The translations under genes and the position numbers were made by a program. Below the pieces are notes generated by a model. The model made no database searches and had not been told where the DNA came from. It saw nothing but the letters and a program-made list of their open reading frames with translations. Below, piece by piece: positions 11,053 to 22,959 of a stretch of DNA of 64,000 nucleotides; the stretch's first letter is position 1, and each line of letters begins with the position of its first letter. This DNA comes from Laburnicola sp. R22_1 (Eukaryota > Ascomycota > Dothideomycetes > Pleosporales > Didymosphaeriaceae), in assembly GCA_014281115.1 (NCBI GenBank), contig JACONQ010000013.1, positions 558,001 to 622,000 of the forward strand, written 5' to 3'.

Positions 11053-11739
11053 AGATAGATAGATAGATAGAATTGATTTACGTCCAGTAGACTTGGCTGA
11101 GAGCCTTTATCTACATAGGCCTCCCGTGGGGCATGGGGGACGCGTCTCTCCCCGTAAGAGGGAGACGGGTCGTGCAATAGCTGCTCTATAAAAGCCTGTT
11201 AACTCTCCTAAACTCCTCCGTGCGAGTAAAGTAAGAAGTCTAGTCTAGCGCCTATGTGCGCAGGATCTTGTCCCTAAGGGAACGTTATATTTACTTGCTT
11301 CTTCAATTAAGCCCCATCAGAGCTGGTCAGCTCAAGAAAGGCGGCGAAGTCCTCTGGGCAGCTGAGGAGCTGCCGAAGGTACTTTTGTCCCTCGCGGGCG
11401 TTCGTTGGAGGCCCGCTGGGTCGCTGGGGCCAGCTGGCGAAGCATCTTCGTGCTTTCCGGCAGTGGACCAGATGGCTAGGGCCTTTTCTTTTCCGCATGC
11501 GCAGGTAAGGGTTGCGTCCTCATGTCTGAATTTCTTGTGATACCAGGCGTAGTCACCGTGCATGGTCCTAGTTGACAAGAGTTTAGCTAAGATTCGACGG
11601 CTAAGGCCGAGCTCCGCTGGTGCAGCCGTGCTCGTGTAGCATAGGCCCCACTGATTGTACCATGTAGAGAGCTTCGTCTTGTGTTGTCTCCACCATTCTA
11701 TTTCCGCAAGGTGGTGATTAATCCGGGCGTCCGACCGTA
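11053..11739 (-). mobile_element. 5'-truncated Tad-like LINE insertion
   Basis: A 687-bp insert between perfect 14-bp target duplications. On the minus strand it ends in a tetranucleotide tail (AGAT repeats at 11053-11070 on the + strand), as LINE 3' ends often do. The open frame on the minus strand (about 11739-11327) encodes the C-terminus that follows RNase H in Tad-clade elements, recognised by LSRRILAKLLSTRTMHGDYA, WYHKKFRHEDA and a CxC pair. Everything upstream (endonuclease, reverse transcriptase) is missing, the usual result of incomplete target-primed reverse transcription. The perfect duplications suggest recent insertion. Confidence 0.85.
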
Positions 11740-11753
11740 GTGAGTGACCCCGT
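11740..11753 (+). repeat. LINE target-site duplication, right copy (contains 5' splice site)
   Basis: Second copy of the 14-bp duplication. It would give an intron of normal size (11740-11802, 63 nt) if it were the donor used, but then LINE sequence would stay in the mRNA. Confidence 0.85.
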
Positions 11754-13625
11754 GTCACGGTGTTTTGTGTATTAATATTACACTTACTTACTCCCTTGGC
11801 AGGCTTCTTTGATATTCACAATGCTCAGGACGGGGTGAGCGTCCCGCGCAGTGCACTGTCCGGGTATCAGAGTTTTGAAGGATTCGATCCGGCCGAGTGG
11901 GTAAAACATGATGACGCCGTCGGGAATGTCAATGCGAGAGGCGATGTGGGGTCAGGAGGACACATCAGGTAATGCATTGCTCCCTTAATTCCATACCCCC
12001 ACAACTGATTGAATCAAGGTTTTTGGGGAAAATCTGAAGGTCGAGGTGGACATGATGTCGTTGAGTACATTGCGCAACTTCCATGGTGCAGCGGCCACAT
12101 CGCTCTTGCAGGCAACTCATGGCTTGCAATTACCCAGTGGTTCATTGCAGCTACACGACCACCTCATCTCACCTGCATCTTAACCCTTGAGGGCATGAGT
12201 GATTTCTACAGGGAGTTACTCTGTAGGGGCGGCGTACCGAATCCTCCGTTCATGGACTTCTTGAGCAAGTTCCTCTTTAGTAGGTGTGATGCACATGTTT
12301 TACTGCGACAGGGATGCTGAACATTCTCTAGGTGCGAATGAGCGCCAAGACATCATTGCCATGTTGAAGAAATATCCCCTTATGAACGAATACTGGCAGG
12401 ACAAGCGAGCGGAATCCCACCTGATCCAATGCCCCGCATACGTCCTTGCCAGCATGTCAAAAAGCCTGCACCTCATTGGGTCCACTCGTTCCTTTGAGGT
12501 AATTCCTCATAACAAGAAATGGTTTCGTTCACTCACCTATCTGCACAATATCCACTGACACCCAGAAGGCTTCGACTTCATCCGACACAAGAATGGCACG
12601 ATCTCTACCAATTAGACTCAATCGCTGACTTCAAGAAGTTTCTCGACTTCTACACTAAGGGCATCAACAACGGTTGGGAAGAAACACCCAGAGCGCGCAT
12701 CTCGGTACTTCGGTACAATCAACCACCAATAAAAAACATCGCGTTTGATGCATGGCTCATCCCAGCAACTACAATAAGGAGATTCTACCTGTCTATCAAC
12801 AACACTCTCCAACTCGATCAGTCCGATGTCATATCTGGGCAACAGTCGTACCAATCTGATGTAGTTCCCCAGCGATGGGACGCTGATTCCGAGGAGCTCA
12901 GCTTCACCTTCACGTATCCTGAGCGCACCACGCTGATTGGGTTCTTCAAAGCTGCTTTGTTCATGTCCTGTCCCGATTACGATGATATGGACGTTTTCGT
13001 TATGATCCGCAAAGCTGATGCGAAGGGAAAGATTCTGCGAAACATCAACATCCCCCCTTGCCGAGTTGAACGCCGTCGATAAGGGTATAGCAGAGGAGAA
13101 GGACGTAGACATGGTCAATACGCACCAGTGCGTAGGACCTATGGGCGTTCTGCGTGTGAGTCACAGGAAGCTTGATGAGAAGTTGTCGACGAAGAGTTGG
13201 ACGGTGCATGATCATACAAGTGAGGAGAAAATTCCAATGGGAAACGTCGTCAAGTTAGAGATTGGCATCTGGCCTGCAGCCATTCAGTTCGAAGCTGGCG
13301 AAAAGCTGGTGGTCAGAGTTGCGGGTCATGACATGCGGTTACCGGATTATGCGGCCCTGAGGGAGGAGTTTACAACAGGCAACAAGGGTAGGCATGTTCT
13401 GTATGTCGGAGGTGAATGCGGGAGCTACGTTGATGTGCCCACTGTTGGCCTCTGATTTTGAGTGGACATTATCGATGTATCGCTTCGTAGTTTTGAGAAG
13501 GAGATGGAAGTGCTCATTTGACTGTATACTGTATGTACTTGGTATGGGCAATACAGTCGTTACCAATGTTTAGGCAGCGGCATTATGGTTTGGTTGCTAA
13601 GAATTCAGTGCCAGGTGACTGAGTA

Positions 13626-15396
13626 TTAATCAGCCTTCCCCAGCAGCTGAACGCGACACGGATATCCATCCGCAGGGTGCGTCCCCGCCTTATCCGTTTG
13701 ATATGCTCTGTCACCGTGCACAGTCTTTTGGCCCACTTTCAGCATTCCCACGCGTTTGCCTAGCCGCTCCAACCAACCCTCATTTGCCATCTTCATCGTA
13801 TCCCACTCCTCGTACGCAGGGGTAATCTTGAAGGTACGCACAGTCATTACCAACACAGTCTTCATTTCCGAATACACAAGCGTCTGTCCTATACAGCCCC
13901 TAGGTCCCTGTTCGAATGGGCGATACGCAGCTGTAGTAGGGTATAGTTCATGACCGGAATCGACAAGAAATCTCTCGGGCAGAAATTCTAGAGGGCGTGG
14001 CCAGACGCGTGGGTTGGTATGGACGGCTGGATGTATGATTGTAGCCCCGACAGTGTCCATAGGGTACGTGTTGTTGTGGCGATCGGTCACTACTACACCT
14101 TCTGAGGGTGCACGCATTGTTGAGGCCGGAGCATACAGACGGAGGGTCTCCTTGATGACCGCTAGGGTATAGCGACATTGATTCAGTAGCGCAGGCTTCT
14201 CCTTGAGAAGCCTCGCGGCGTTGGAGGCATCGGGCCCAAAAATTTCATCGTGTTCCTTCCTTAGCTTTGCCATGGCTTCAGGGTGTAATGAAAGCAGGTG
14301 GTATGTATATACAATACTTGAAGAAGTAGTATCATTGCCTGCAAAAAGGAATAGACGGATCTGGCTGGTCGCAAATTGCGCGAAGTGGTCATCTAGCTTC
14401 GTTGCTCGAGTACCTGGCTTCTTCTGTGCATAGTCTGCCATATACGCCTCCAATGCGAGGGATATTACGGACTGATTGTGACCACTTGTGGTTGAATACA
14501 TCCGCTCTTCAAATCGTTTCTGCAGCTCGGTACGGATGTATCTGTTCATCACGCGTCCGTAGAACCATTGGATGAAGGGCCGAAGAGGATGCATCAGGAT
14601 CCGAGGATCCCAGAAGGAGTGCCAGCGAGTGATTAATCCCAAAGCTGTGGCCAGAGCGTTGTCGGATCGCTGATAATCGAGGTTCGCGTCACTGATTGAT
14701 GTAAGCTTTTGAACCGGTATGTAGACACTTTGCTTACAGTGTGACCTTCAGGATAACGTCCATAGTGAGTCGCGTAGTTAGCTCATCTAAGCACAGAATG
14801 TTCTTGCTTGCATGATCGCTCAGTTTCTCGCAGAAGACTTGAATGCAGTCCACGATATGTGGCAAGTTGTCGGCCATGCTAGCGGCACTAAAACCTGGGT
14901 TGAAAAGCCCTCGCCAAAATTTCCATTCGTCTCCATTCATAGATATCATGCTTTGGCCGCCGGTAATTGGCAGTAGTGACTTGCCTATCTGCTCTGTCTT
15001 CGGGAGGTTGTACTTGGTGGTTATTTGCGAACAGATTTCCGGACTGAAGGCGACGAATAGAGGAGGATAGACCGGCCAGTAGTCCATCAAGAAGAACTCT
15101 GTTTCGGAGAAATCGGCGCAGAGATCCTTAGTAGCCAGGTTGACGTTGGCATCTACCGGAAGCTGTTCCTGATACTTCTGAAGCGTGAGCAGGTGGCCAG
15201 TAATCCAGCTCCATTCCTTCGGCATGGGCTGTGTGTCTTGTCAGCTACATAAACTCCATTGAGTCTAAATACATACGATGCCTTGCTGCTTCAGTTGGTG
15301 AATCTTTCGACGATGTTCATAGGTCACCAGGGCGAGGTACGCAAACACGGTGACAGGTATCAGTGCTAAGGTAGATAGAATCGCCATGCCTGCCAT
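13626..15396 (-). CDS. Cytochrome P450 (CYP59/StcS-like)
   Basis: Haem monooxygenase anchored in the ER. Three exons (15396-15277, 15228-14738, 14691-13626) give an in-frame 558-residue protein. The N-terminus has one membrane helix (MAGMAILSTLALIPVTVFAY), then a proline hinge PMPKEWSWITGHLL. The I-helix motif is FAGNDTTSSS, the ExxR motif is ETLR, the PERF-type motif is LPERFLVD, and the haem loop is FEQGPRGCIGQ with the cysteine ligand. The combination resembles the CYP59 group, to which StcS of sterigmatocystin synthesis belongs. The actual substrate is unknown. All core motifs are intact. Convergent with the hydrolase gene, it forms the left member of the P450-rich segment. Confidence 0.9.
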
Positions 15397-16246
15397 GATG
15401 TGATAGATCTGTGTCGTCTATAGACAAAGCAGTGCATGCATGGGTGAAGGTCAAAGGTTCACGGAGAGCCTTGTGGCAGAAGTCAGGCAGCTGTGCCCCT
15501 CCACCGACAAAAACATGTTGGTTGTAACGCTTATGGGTCGACGAGCGCGTGCATGGACCAAGATCCAAATAGAGCGTAGCACCTCAGGTGTGGTTACACA
15601 GCTTAAATTAGCCGCCACATCCAAGGGTTAACACTGCGATTACTACCCGAAAGTGCCCGGGATTTCATATTGGACTGCATTCGCCGGTTGCCTACGGCCC
15701 CCAGACCTATCTCTCGACACAACTTTGAACCACCCGACGTTTGATGCATTGGGGATTTGTCGTTTTCACCCTGCGCTCTACGTAAGATAAAAGGTAACAA
15801 TTCAACAGAGTACGATTGAGGGGCATGTGTCAATATTCACCAAGACCTACAGTTCAGGGACTACTGTTCGCCTGAATTGACTACACGTTGCGTGTCAAGA
15901 GAATTGTCTAAATCCAACGCATAGCACCCCCGAATCTATCTTATAGATAAAGTTGGACTGCAAAATGTAAGTTGCAAGCGCAAGCGCACCACTACAAATG
16001 AAGGTATTCCGCAACCGTGTAATTACACTCTTCTTCAAAGACTTTCCTCATTACTACCGGGTCGGTCTTTCTCAATGGGACAATGCCCATAAGACCGATG
16101 CTGCAATATGACAGCTTGCTGTGGTGGCAGCAAGAAACGCAAGAACATGCCTGAAATGCGCATGCCTCTATGTCCATCTGTATCGCACTTCTTCTCTATG
16201 CTTGTCGCCACTATGCTTCTGTGCGCTATTCAGTCAATGTTATGCC
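15397..16246. other. Intergenic
   Basis: Upstream region of the P450 at 15396 and the region beyond the 3' end of the membrane protein at 16247. Small open frames here (15603-15833, 15992-16177) show no motif. No gene is supported. Confidence 0.55.
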
Positions 16247-17655
16247 TTAGGGAAGCATTTTCTTCAACATACCTGCAGAGCTCTGATGAGTCGCCTGGGC
16301 TGTGGAGGTTTTGCGAAGATGAGCATGATAGTCTGTCTCAAACAGGTCCATTTCCGACTCCTGTGTCCCCTGCTGATCGCGAGACCTATTTTTTGTCAAA
16401 CTGCTACCGCCGAAAAAGGATCTCAGACCGCTGAGGGTTCCCCCAGGTATATGGAGCTTCAAGTAACCGTTCGACTTTTTGCGACTGTCGGAAGCCAATA
16501 CATCTTCCGTTGAACTGAAACTTCTACCAAAGATGCGGAAGAGATAGGATTGTAGTTTATCGGAGACCTCGTTTGAGCCGATAAGGGTCGATCGGTATAC
16601 GGTTATTGATCCCATGGTAACGCCGATGCAGGCCTCTACATGCAGCCAATAGACCTGCCATGGAAAGTCCAGCGCGCCTTGATAATACAGGCCGGATGCC
16701 CGCATGATGGAGCAAGTCAACATGAACACGGACAGACACAGGAATAGCCCCAATCCAATTTTGGTTAGCATGCGCATCTGCGACTGACGTAGGATGAGGA
16801 TCGGAATTGCGATGACTAGACGAATGTTAAAAGTCTCTTAGATACAAGGGAAGAGATGCTTCATACTAGATAGGTCGGTGACTCCATCGAGAACAGGGCA
16901 AATCCAGAACAAGGCGATCAGCGCACCTTTGGACGCTGGAAGCTCGGGGAAGCATTTCGCTAGAATTCTATCAATGTCTGTCAATATTAAGAGCAGTAGC
17001 TTTTGTACTTACATGAAGCAGCACCCACGTGTGGGCAAGTAATCAACTGTTCGCCAACAACCAGGAAGAGCCAAGAAACAACAGAAAAGACCACCGCAGA
17101 CCAGTAGTAGTAGATGATGTTTTTTGCCATAGCTCGGAGCAGGGGCCGAAAGAACGTAAAGTAGCACCATTTAACGCTGAAAATCGCGGTCCACAGAAAT
17201 AGAAGATAGGCCAACTGCCATTTGGACTGTTCAAAAAGGTCATCCATCTGCTGGAATGCCATAAGTGAGGGTATCTCATCGCCGCGCAGTACTGCAAATT
17301 CGAGGTAAATCATGTGGATGCGCTTGTAGAGGATGGTAGTCCCTCCAACCAAGTTGAGGAACGCAAAAAGTAGGAACCCGTCATCGACGTAAAGTCGGCG
17401 ACGTGTAAAGAGTCGAATCAGGATACGCCCAGCACAAGTGATAAATGCGATACCAAAGAGAACGCCCAGAGAGATCTATCTCATGTTAGTGGTACTTAGC
17501 GGAATGGTATGTCAACTTGCCTGAAAGTTGGACATTGATATTCTTCCAGTGTTCTGGATTGCGTGCTCTGCTTGTTCGATTTGCTCCACCGTCAGAGCAC
17601 TCACCAGAGCCGTAAGATTTGCCGCAGCCATTTCACCAGTGTTCGATGGACCCAT
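16247..17655 (-). CDS. Fung_rhodopsin-family (PTH11-related) integral membrane protein
   Basis: Predicted seven-helix membrane protein of the fungal rhodopsin-like family. Members include PTH11-related receptors and several proteins encoded in secondary-metabolite clusters; function is usually unknown. Four exons (17655-17521, 17475-17013, 16959-16867, 16815-16247) give 419 residues in frame. The family pattern is visible: a first helix followed by RRLYVDDG, a WQLAYLLFLWTAIFSVKWCYFTF segment, a cysteine after helix 4 (LITCPHVG), DGVTDLS before the next helix, and HVEACIGVTMGSITVYR at helix 7. The cytosolic tail (about residues 340-419) is polar and serine-rich. The first intron uses a GC donor (CAG|GCAAGT), which keeps the frame. 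The ATG at 17655 is the first in frame. Confidence 0.82.
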
Positions 17656-18400
17656 ACTTGCCTTATCTGAATAGCGGTTACCGAAATTGGCGACGACGTA
17701 AAGCGTCGATGGGAAGGTATGGTTCCTTCCAGGCCAGAAAAAAAACTAGCTTTTAACCCTCGCTACAAAGTGCCTGTGCCCCATCTCACCTTTCAAATTA
17801 GCAATATGTCTGTATGGCGTATCTTTGGGCGCACTGCAAGCCGCATAAGTCGTGAAACATTGGTGTATCACCTATAGCACTATTTGGGGCCAATATTCGT
17901 CTCGAACGATGCAAATGGTGGTGGCAAATGTAAGCGGGGCATCTCGGGATGGGTCGTATGCATGTAAGACAAAAGGGAAAAAAGTGAAAGTGAGGGGTAG
18001 TCGACCCTGGATTTCCCATCAGGCAACTTCGCCCCATTAATCTAAGCGGCAAGGATTCTTGATAGTGTTTTCATATACGATTGGGGCGTCTAGTCGCGTC
18101 TCGCATTCGCCGATGGGTGAGCTACCTACCTTGAGTACGTGCCGCTAAGCTTGTTAATGCCCGCTGTTGTGCCATACGCACTGCCCGGTGAACATCACCC
18201 TGCCCATTTGATACGGAGTGTCGCATAGTCAGCTCAACCCTTTCGTTGCATGCAGCTCTGGGACATTCGCTTGAACGCCGTTCCAGCACGAGGCTGGGTT
18301 TTGGGACATGGCCTTGTAAGAAAAACACATAAAGTTCACTCGAAAGACTTGTAAATCGTTGAAGGACAAAATTGCTGCGTCTGAAATTCAGGTTTAAGAT
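17656..18400. other. Divergent promoter region
   Basis: About 745 bp between the divergently transcribed membrane-protein gene (starts 17655, minus) and the P450 gene (about 18401, plus). No gene is supported. It could hold shared regulatory sites, but I recognise no specific operator. Confidence 0.5.
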
Positions 18401-20239
18401 TTGTTGCCTTTTTCCGTCATGTGTTCAAACATTTTCGTTATCGAACAATCTCCTCTACACTTCAACAATACACAACCTGTTATTCTCTCGGGACGGGTTC
18501 ATCTCTTCAAATCAGCCACCAGACTTGAACATTTTGGCCTCTATATCGTATTTATCGCCTTAACAACTTCCCTTTTGCACTATGCGTGGGCAGTGAGGTC
18601 TTTCGCCAGGACACGATTTGGAACAGATGCAGCTAAGCAGCCGCCTGTCGTGCCTCATGTCCTTCCCTTTATAGGGAGCATTCCGCTCGGCTTTTGGTGG
18701 GATCCCCTCCGTTTTGTGACTACTGCAAGGTTAGTAGTATGCCAAATAATTCACGCGCCGTAGAATTAATCCAAGTTGCAGGAACATCTTCAACTCTTCG
18801 CATCCCGTGAAAGTACGACTATTCTTTTCCGATTGTTATCTTCTTCAGGGTGCAACAAACATCCTCGCACTCTTCAAACAGCGAGATCTCTCCGCCTTCT
18901 TTGTTCATGGTGCACTGCTACAGCACGTGTTCTGCTTACCGGGCACTGCGGCAGCGACATATCAACAGGACTGCTCCGGTGAACGCATCAAACCCCGTTC
19001 TGATTGCGAAATTGAAACTCGGAACCGCGTCGACTTCCTCACAAGAAACTCATTCAACCGATTCCTGGCTGGGTCTGGGTTCCCCTCGTTCTGGAGGCGA
19101 TTTGAGCGCAACGCCGCAGTGCGCCTGTCGTCCCTCGACGTCGGATGCGAATGGAAACATCTAGGCGACTTCGCCGATATCTTCCATAATGATCTGACTA
19201 GTGCGGTTGTCGATGCCATGTGCGGCCCCCTTCTCTTGCAAAAGAATCCGCAATTTACGAAGGACTTCTGGATCCTCGACCGGAACATTATGCCGCTCTT
19301 TACCCGTACCGCATGGCTTATAGCTCCCGGAGCGGTTGCTGCACGTGACCGGGCGCTGCGTGCGGTGAAAGAATGGCATGCTCAAGCCCGGCAAGAATTT
19401 GAACCATCGAAGGTGGGCTCCGATGGCGATGATCCATTCTGGGGGACCAGGTTCTTTCGCGAGCGGCAAGATATGTTTTACAACATGGATGGATTCGATG
19501 CCGATGCCATTGCCTCACAAGAGCTAGCTTTCGTATGGGGGTGAGTCACTCGTTATTACCTAACAGAATTCTATTTTAAAATAAATCTAGAGCCAACACA
19601 AATGCCATCATCTCGGCGTTCTGGAGTTCCATCGAAGTATTCCGCGATGTCGAGCTTCTCGAGGCTACCCGCGCCGAGATTCTAAGCTGTATCGTCAGCA
19701 AGACCACGTCGCATCCGATCTTTGATATTGAGCGTTTGGTACGCCAACCGTTGCTGCAGGCCATTTTTGCTGAGACGCTGCGCTTGCGTGTTAACGGGTT
19801 CTTGGTTCGCTGCCCGTCACACGATGATCTTACCATCAACGGCTATACAATTCCTAGAGACCATGTCCTGCTAACCAACTCCACCCCAGGACATATGGAC
19901 CCAGCCGTCTGGTCAGCTGAAGAAAATGCCGACCATCCGCCACATGAGTTCTGGGTCGGCCGTTTTCTCCGACATGAACGCACTACCGGGATATTGGAGT
20001 TTCAGCTCGATGGGAAAAAGGGGTCATGGATGCCTTTCGGGGGCGGAAACCACATCTGTCCAGGGAGGAGGTTCGCCAAGTATGAGATTATACTGACGGT
20101 AGCCTTGCTCGCCACCATGTATGACGTGGAGTTGGTGGAGCAAGGGAAGGCCATGAAGATGAGCACTCGTAATTTCGGTTTCGGGACACTGAGCCCCAGA
20201 GGCAAGGTCCCTGTTCGTATTCGGAGACGATGGGCTTGA
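18401..20239 (+). CDS. Cytochrome P450 (CYP7/CYP8-like fungal clade)
   Basis: Exons 18401-18729, 18782-19540 and 19591-20239 give 578 residues if translation starts at 18401; an in-frame ATG at 18419 is an alternative. The N-terminus contains a membrane helix (HFGLYIVFIALTTSLLHYAW), then PPVVPHVLPFIGSIPLGFWW. The I-helix region is ANTNAIISAFWS. This lacks the usual acidic-threonine pair, as in the cholesterol 7-alpha-hydroxylase or prostacyclin-synthase-like fungal P450s. ExxR is ETLRLR and the haem loop is FGGGNHICPGRRFA. The I-helix variant suggests oxidation of an already oxygenated or unusual substrate, or isomerase-like chemistry; that is inference. No inactivating change is seen. Confidence 0.87.
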
Positions 20240-20920
20240 TGCTTTTTCTGTAGCGCGAGGACAGTGGACTTAGTTACTTTATCATTCTATCCCGAGTGGT
20301 TGCTACTTCCCTGTTGACCATGCGTCAATGTGGCGGTCCGTAGCGGAGCGCCCCGTTCCAGCTGCAGCTCGGCATTCATGCTAAAATCTTTGATTGGAGC
20401 AGAGCATGATATCATGACCGGTCAACTGCTGTCAGCATGTAAGCAGACGCTTACGGGAGGGATCACACACCGGGAGAGCCTTGCCAAGCCCATTTTATGA
20501 GGGTCTGATAATCTTGCATGCGAACCCATACATCTCACTGCCTCCATTTGACTCTTTGGGAGCGAATGAGTGCGCCCGTTCGCGGACATCGAATAGCCAC
20601 ACTACACGGCATAGATTAGCGCGCAGAAGTTGAGGCCCGGTGCGAGACGGTTAATATAGCTAAGAATAAGCAAACATCTGGATGCGGAGAAGACCACTCC
20701 GTTTCAAAAGGAGCAAGCTTAGGGGCATGACATAGACGCCTGACGCACAAGGAGGGAGATATTCTTGTTTTGAGGGCCCCGACTAGAGCGGAGAGCGAGT
20801 GTAGAGCCGTATGAATAACAAGATCTCCTGTGGGTGAAAGTATTGGTAGCGAGAGTCTTTGACCAATTCTTACTCCCGTGGTGCTATTTCTGGTCCTGGC
20901 CTGTCACCCCATCACTTGCC
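20240..20920. other. Intergenic
   Basis: Downstream of the P450 and promoter of the DHA2 transporter. No gene or recognisable repeat is seen. Spacing on the same strand is compatible with separate transcripts. Confidence 0.55.
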
Positions 20921-22829
20921 ATGAGCCTCGAACATCACACATCAGAGCAGACCCCCGGAAGTTCGAACGGGGAAGTCACTCGTCCACCATGGTGGTTAAT
21001 CGTCGTGATGGGGTCCTTGTACTTTGGTACCTTCCTTGTCGCCCTAGACACCACAATCATTGGCACTGCATTGCCAGCAATCACCTCTGACTTCAATGCT
21101 CTTGACGATATCGCATGGTACGGGAGCGTATACCTGCTTACCCTGACGGCGCTGCAGCCATCTATCGGGAAGCTGTATAAGGTGCTTGATCCGAAGATTC
21201 TATATCTAACTTCTGTGGTGGTTTTCGAAGGTATCCTACTTATGAGCTGGTGCGCTAGTGGCTCCATTAGCTGACATGTGGTAGTCGGATCGATTATGTG
21301 CGCTGCGGCTCCATCCTCGTCTGTCTTTATCGCAGGTAGGGCAATCGCAGGGTGCGATGCTGCTGGTATACTCCAGGGAGCGCTAGTCATCATAACGAAT
21401 ACGATCCCGTTAGTGAAACGTCCATTCTACCTTAGTCTTATCATAAGTTCTTTTGGGGTGTGTGTAGGAATCGGGCCAGTGTTTGGTGGAACATTTGTCG
21501 ATAAAGCGACGTGGAGATGGTGCTTTTGGATGTAAGTTCCCGATGTTGTTCATTGTACAGCTTCTGATTGTGCTTAGTAACGTACCGGTCGGGGGTGTGG
21601 TTCTCGCGCTTCTTACCCGCTTCTTGCAATTGGAACGGAGTTCGCATGTGAACACGTCAACTCTTACTACAAGAGAGAAGGTGGTGAGATTGGATCCAGT
21701 AGGGACGGTACTGGTGATTGCTTCAGTCTGCAGCCTATTGCTTCCCCTTCAATGGGGTGGTCAGTCTCTACCTTGGGGCTCGTCCAAGGTTATTGGTCTT
21801 CTAGTTGGCGCAGGGGTAATGTGCGTTGTCTTCTTTTTCGTACAATGGAGAATGGGAGATGACGCAACGCTCCCCTTTTCGATCTTGAAGCAGCGGTCAA
21901 TCGCGAGTGGTTGTGTATACTTTTTTCTTCTTGCAATGCCAACCTACGCGGTAAGCCCCTTCAGCCCTAAGCTGACTGTTCTAACGAGCTCAGTATGGGT
22001 ATTACATACCTATTTATTTCCAGTCAATCAAAGGATTCAGTGCCCTAAGGAGTGGGGTAGAATTTCTATCTTTAGCCCTTCCACAGATTGGGTTCACAGT
22101 AGTCTCTGGAGCGCTTGCTACGAGATTCGGATACTATGTACGCCGATGCGCGATCTCTCTCCTTCGTTCGGCTAAGACAATGTACAGACCCCATACATTG
22201 TTTGTGGTTCAGCGATCAGCATCATTGGCGCGGCATTGATCACCACCCTGGACCTCAACACGAAACTTGCCAGCTGGGTTGGATATTTCCTCATTCTTGC
22301 TGTCGGTACTGGAAGCGCAATCAACCATCCTTACACACCCGTCCAAGCAGTTCTCGGTGAAGACGATGTCTCTATTGGAAATGGTAAACATATACAGCTC
22401 AAGGAATCAGCGGTATGCTTACAATGTATAGCAATTTTACAGTTTGCCTTTCAGCTTGGAGGCGCCCTCAGCCTTTGTATTTCTCAGACTATCTTTCTGA
22501 ATGGACTAAAGGCTCAGGTAGAATTGAAGCTTCCTGACTTACCTGTGGGCCTCGTTGTTGCAGCCGGAGCGCACGATTTATCTGCAGTAGTCGAAACTGA
22601 AGAAGCGGTACATTTACTCCAATCTTCGTATCGCGAGGCTGTTCGGCATGTGTTCATCTTCTGCTTAGTTCCCGTAGGGGTTGCATTCTTTGCCTCTATG
22701 GGCTTCGAACATAAGAATGTCAAGAGAGTCGATGAGGATCGCAAGACTCGAAAAATCGATACCGAAGCTATGCATGCGACAGAAATTGGGGGTGAGAAGG
22801 GCAATGTTGCAGATCCCTTACGCAGTTAG
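20921..22829 (+). CDS. MFS drug-efflux transporter, DHA2 (14-helix) family
   Basis: Exons 20921-21230, 21285-21531, 21578-21950, 21994-22137, 22188-22383 and 22432-22829 join in frame to 555 residues, typical of 14-helix DHA2 pumps. Motif C of the family appears as LDTTIIGTALPAI in helix 1, followed by IAWYGSVYLLTLTALQPSIGKLYK. RAIAGCDAAGILQGALVIITNTIPL carries the signature of helices 4-5, and WRWCFWINVPVGG marks helix 6. FQSIKGFSALRSGVEFLSLALPQ and the final acidic, lysine-rich tail follow the family. These pumps often export the product of the cluster they lie in, which fits its position between P450 genes. All splice sites are GT-AG. Confidence 0.9.
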
Positions 22830-22959
22830 CTACTTTCTACCTCTTTTCTCCCCATCTTTTATCAGGTCGTTTCGTCCATTGTGTCAATCAAAAATGGAGT
22901 CTGGGGCGTAAAGGGACGAGTGGTGGTTTAAGAAGAGAACACAGAATGTGATAATGTGT

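Larger units (their letters stand above)
10738..13455 (+). pseudogene. S15/CocE-type alpha/beta hydrolase, TE-disrupted
   Basis: Fungal CocE/NonD or X-Pro dipeptidyl-peptidase-like hydrolase. The N-terminal part (EKDVEIPMRDGTILRGDVF, MFSPYGKSGTG) and the nucleophile region GNSWLAITQW belong to the catalytic domain. The C-terminal part (from about 12900, including MGNVVKLEIGIWPAAIQF) matches the galactose-binding-like PepX_C domain. Exons read 10738-11038, 11803-11968, about 12019-12279, 12332-12521 and 12569-13455. Intron 1 is swollen to 764 nt by a LINE. Two one-base disruptions remain: exon 3 fits only with one T fewer in the T run at 12020-12024, and the last exon only with one C fewer at 13052-13057. 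Both are in homopolymers, so assembly error is possible. A hAT end 50 bp upstream also argues for a dying gene. Otherwise the protein would be about 560-570 residues. Confidence 0.75.

Noticed and set aside
13052..13057. Programmed frameshift in the hydrolase gene
   Set aside because: A plain C6 run with no slippery-site context or stimulator; an ordinary indel or sequencing error is simpler.
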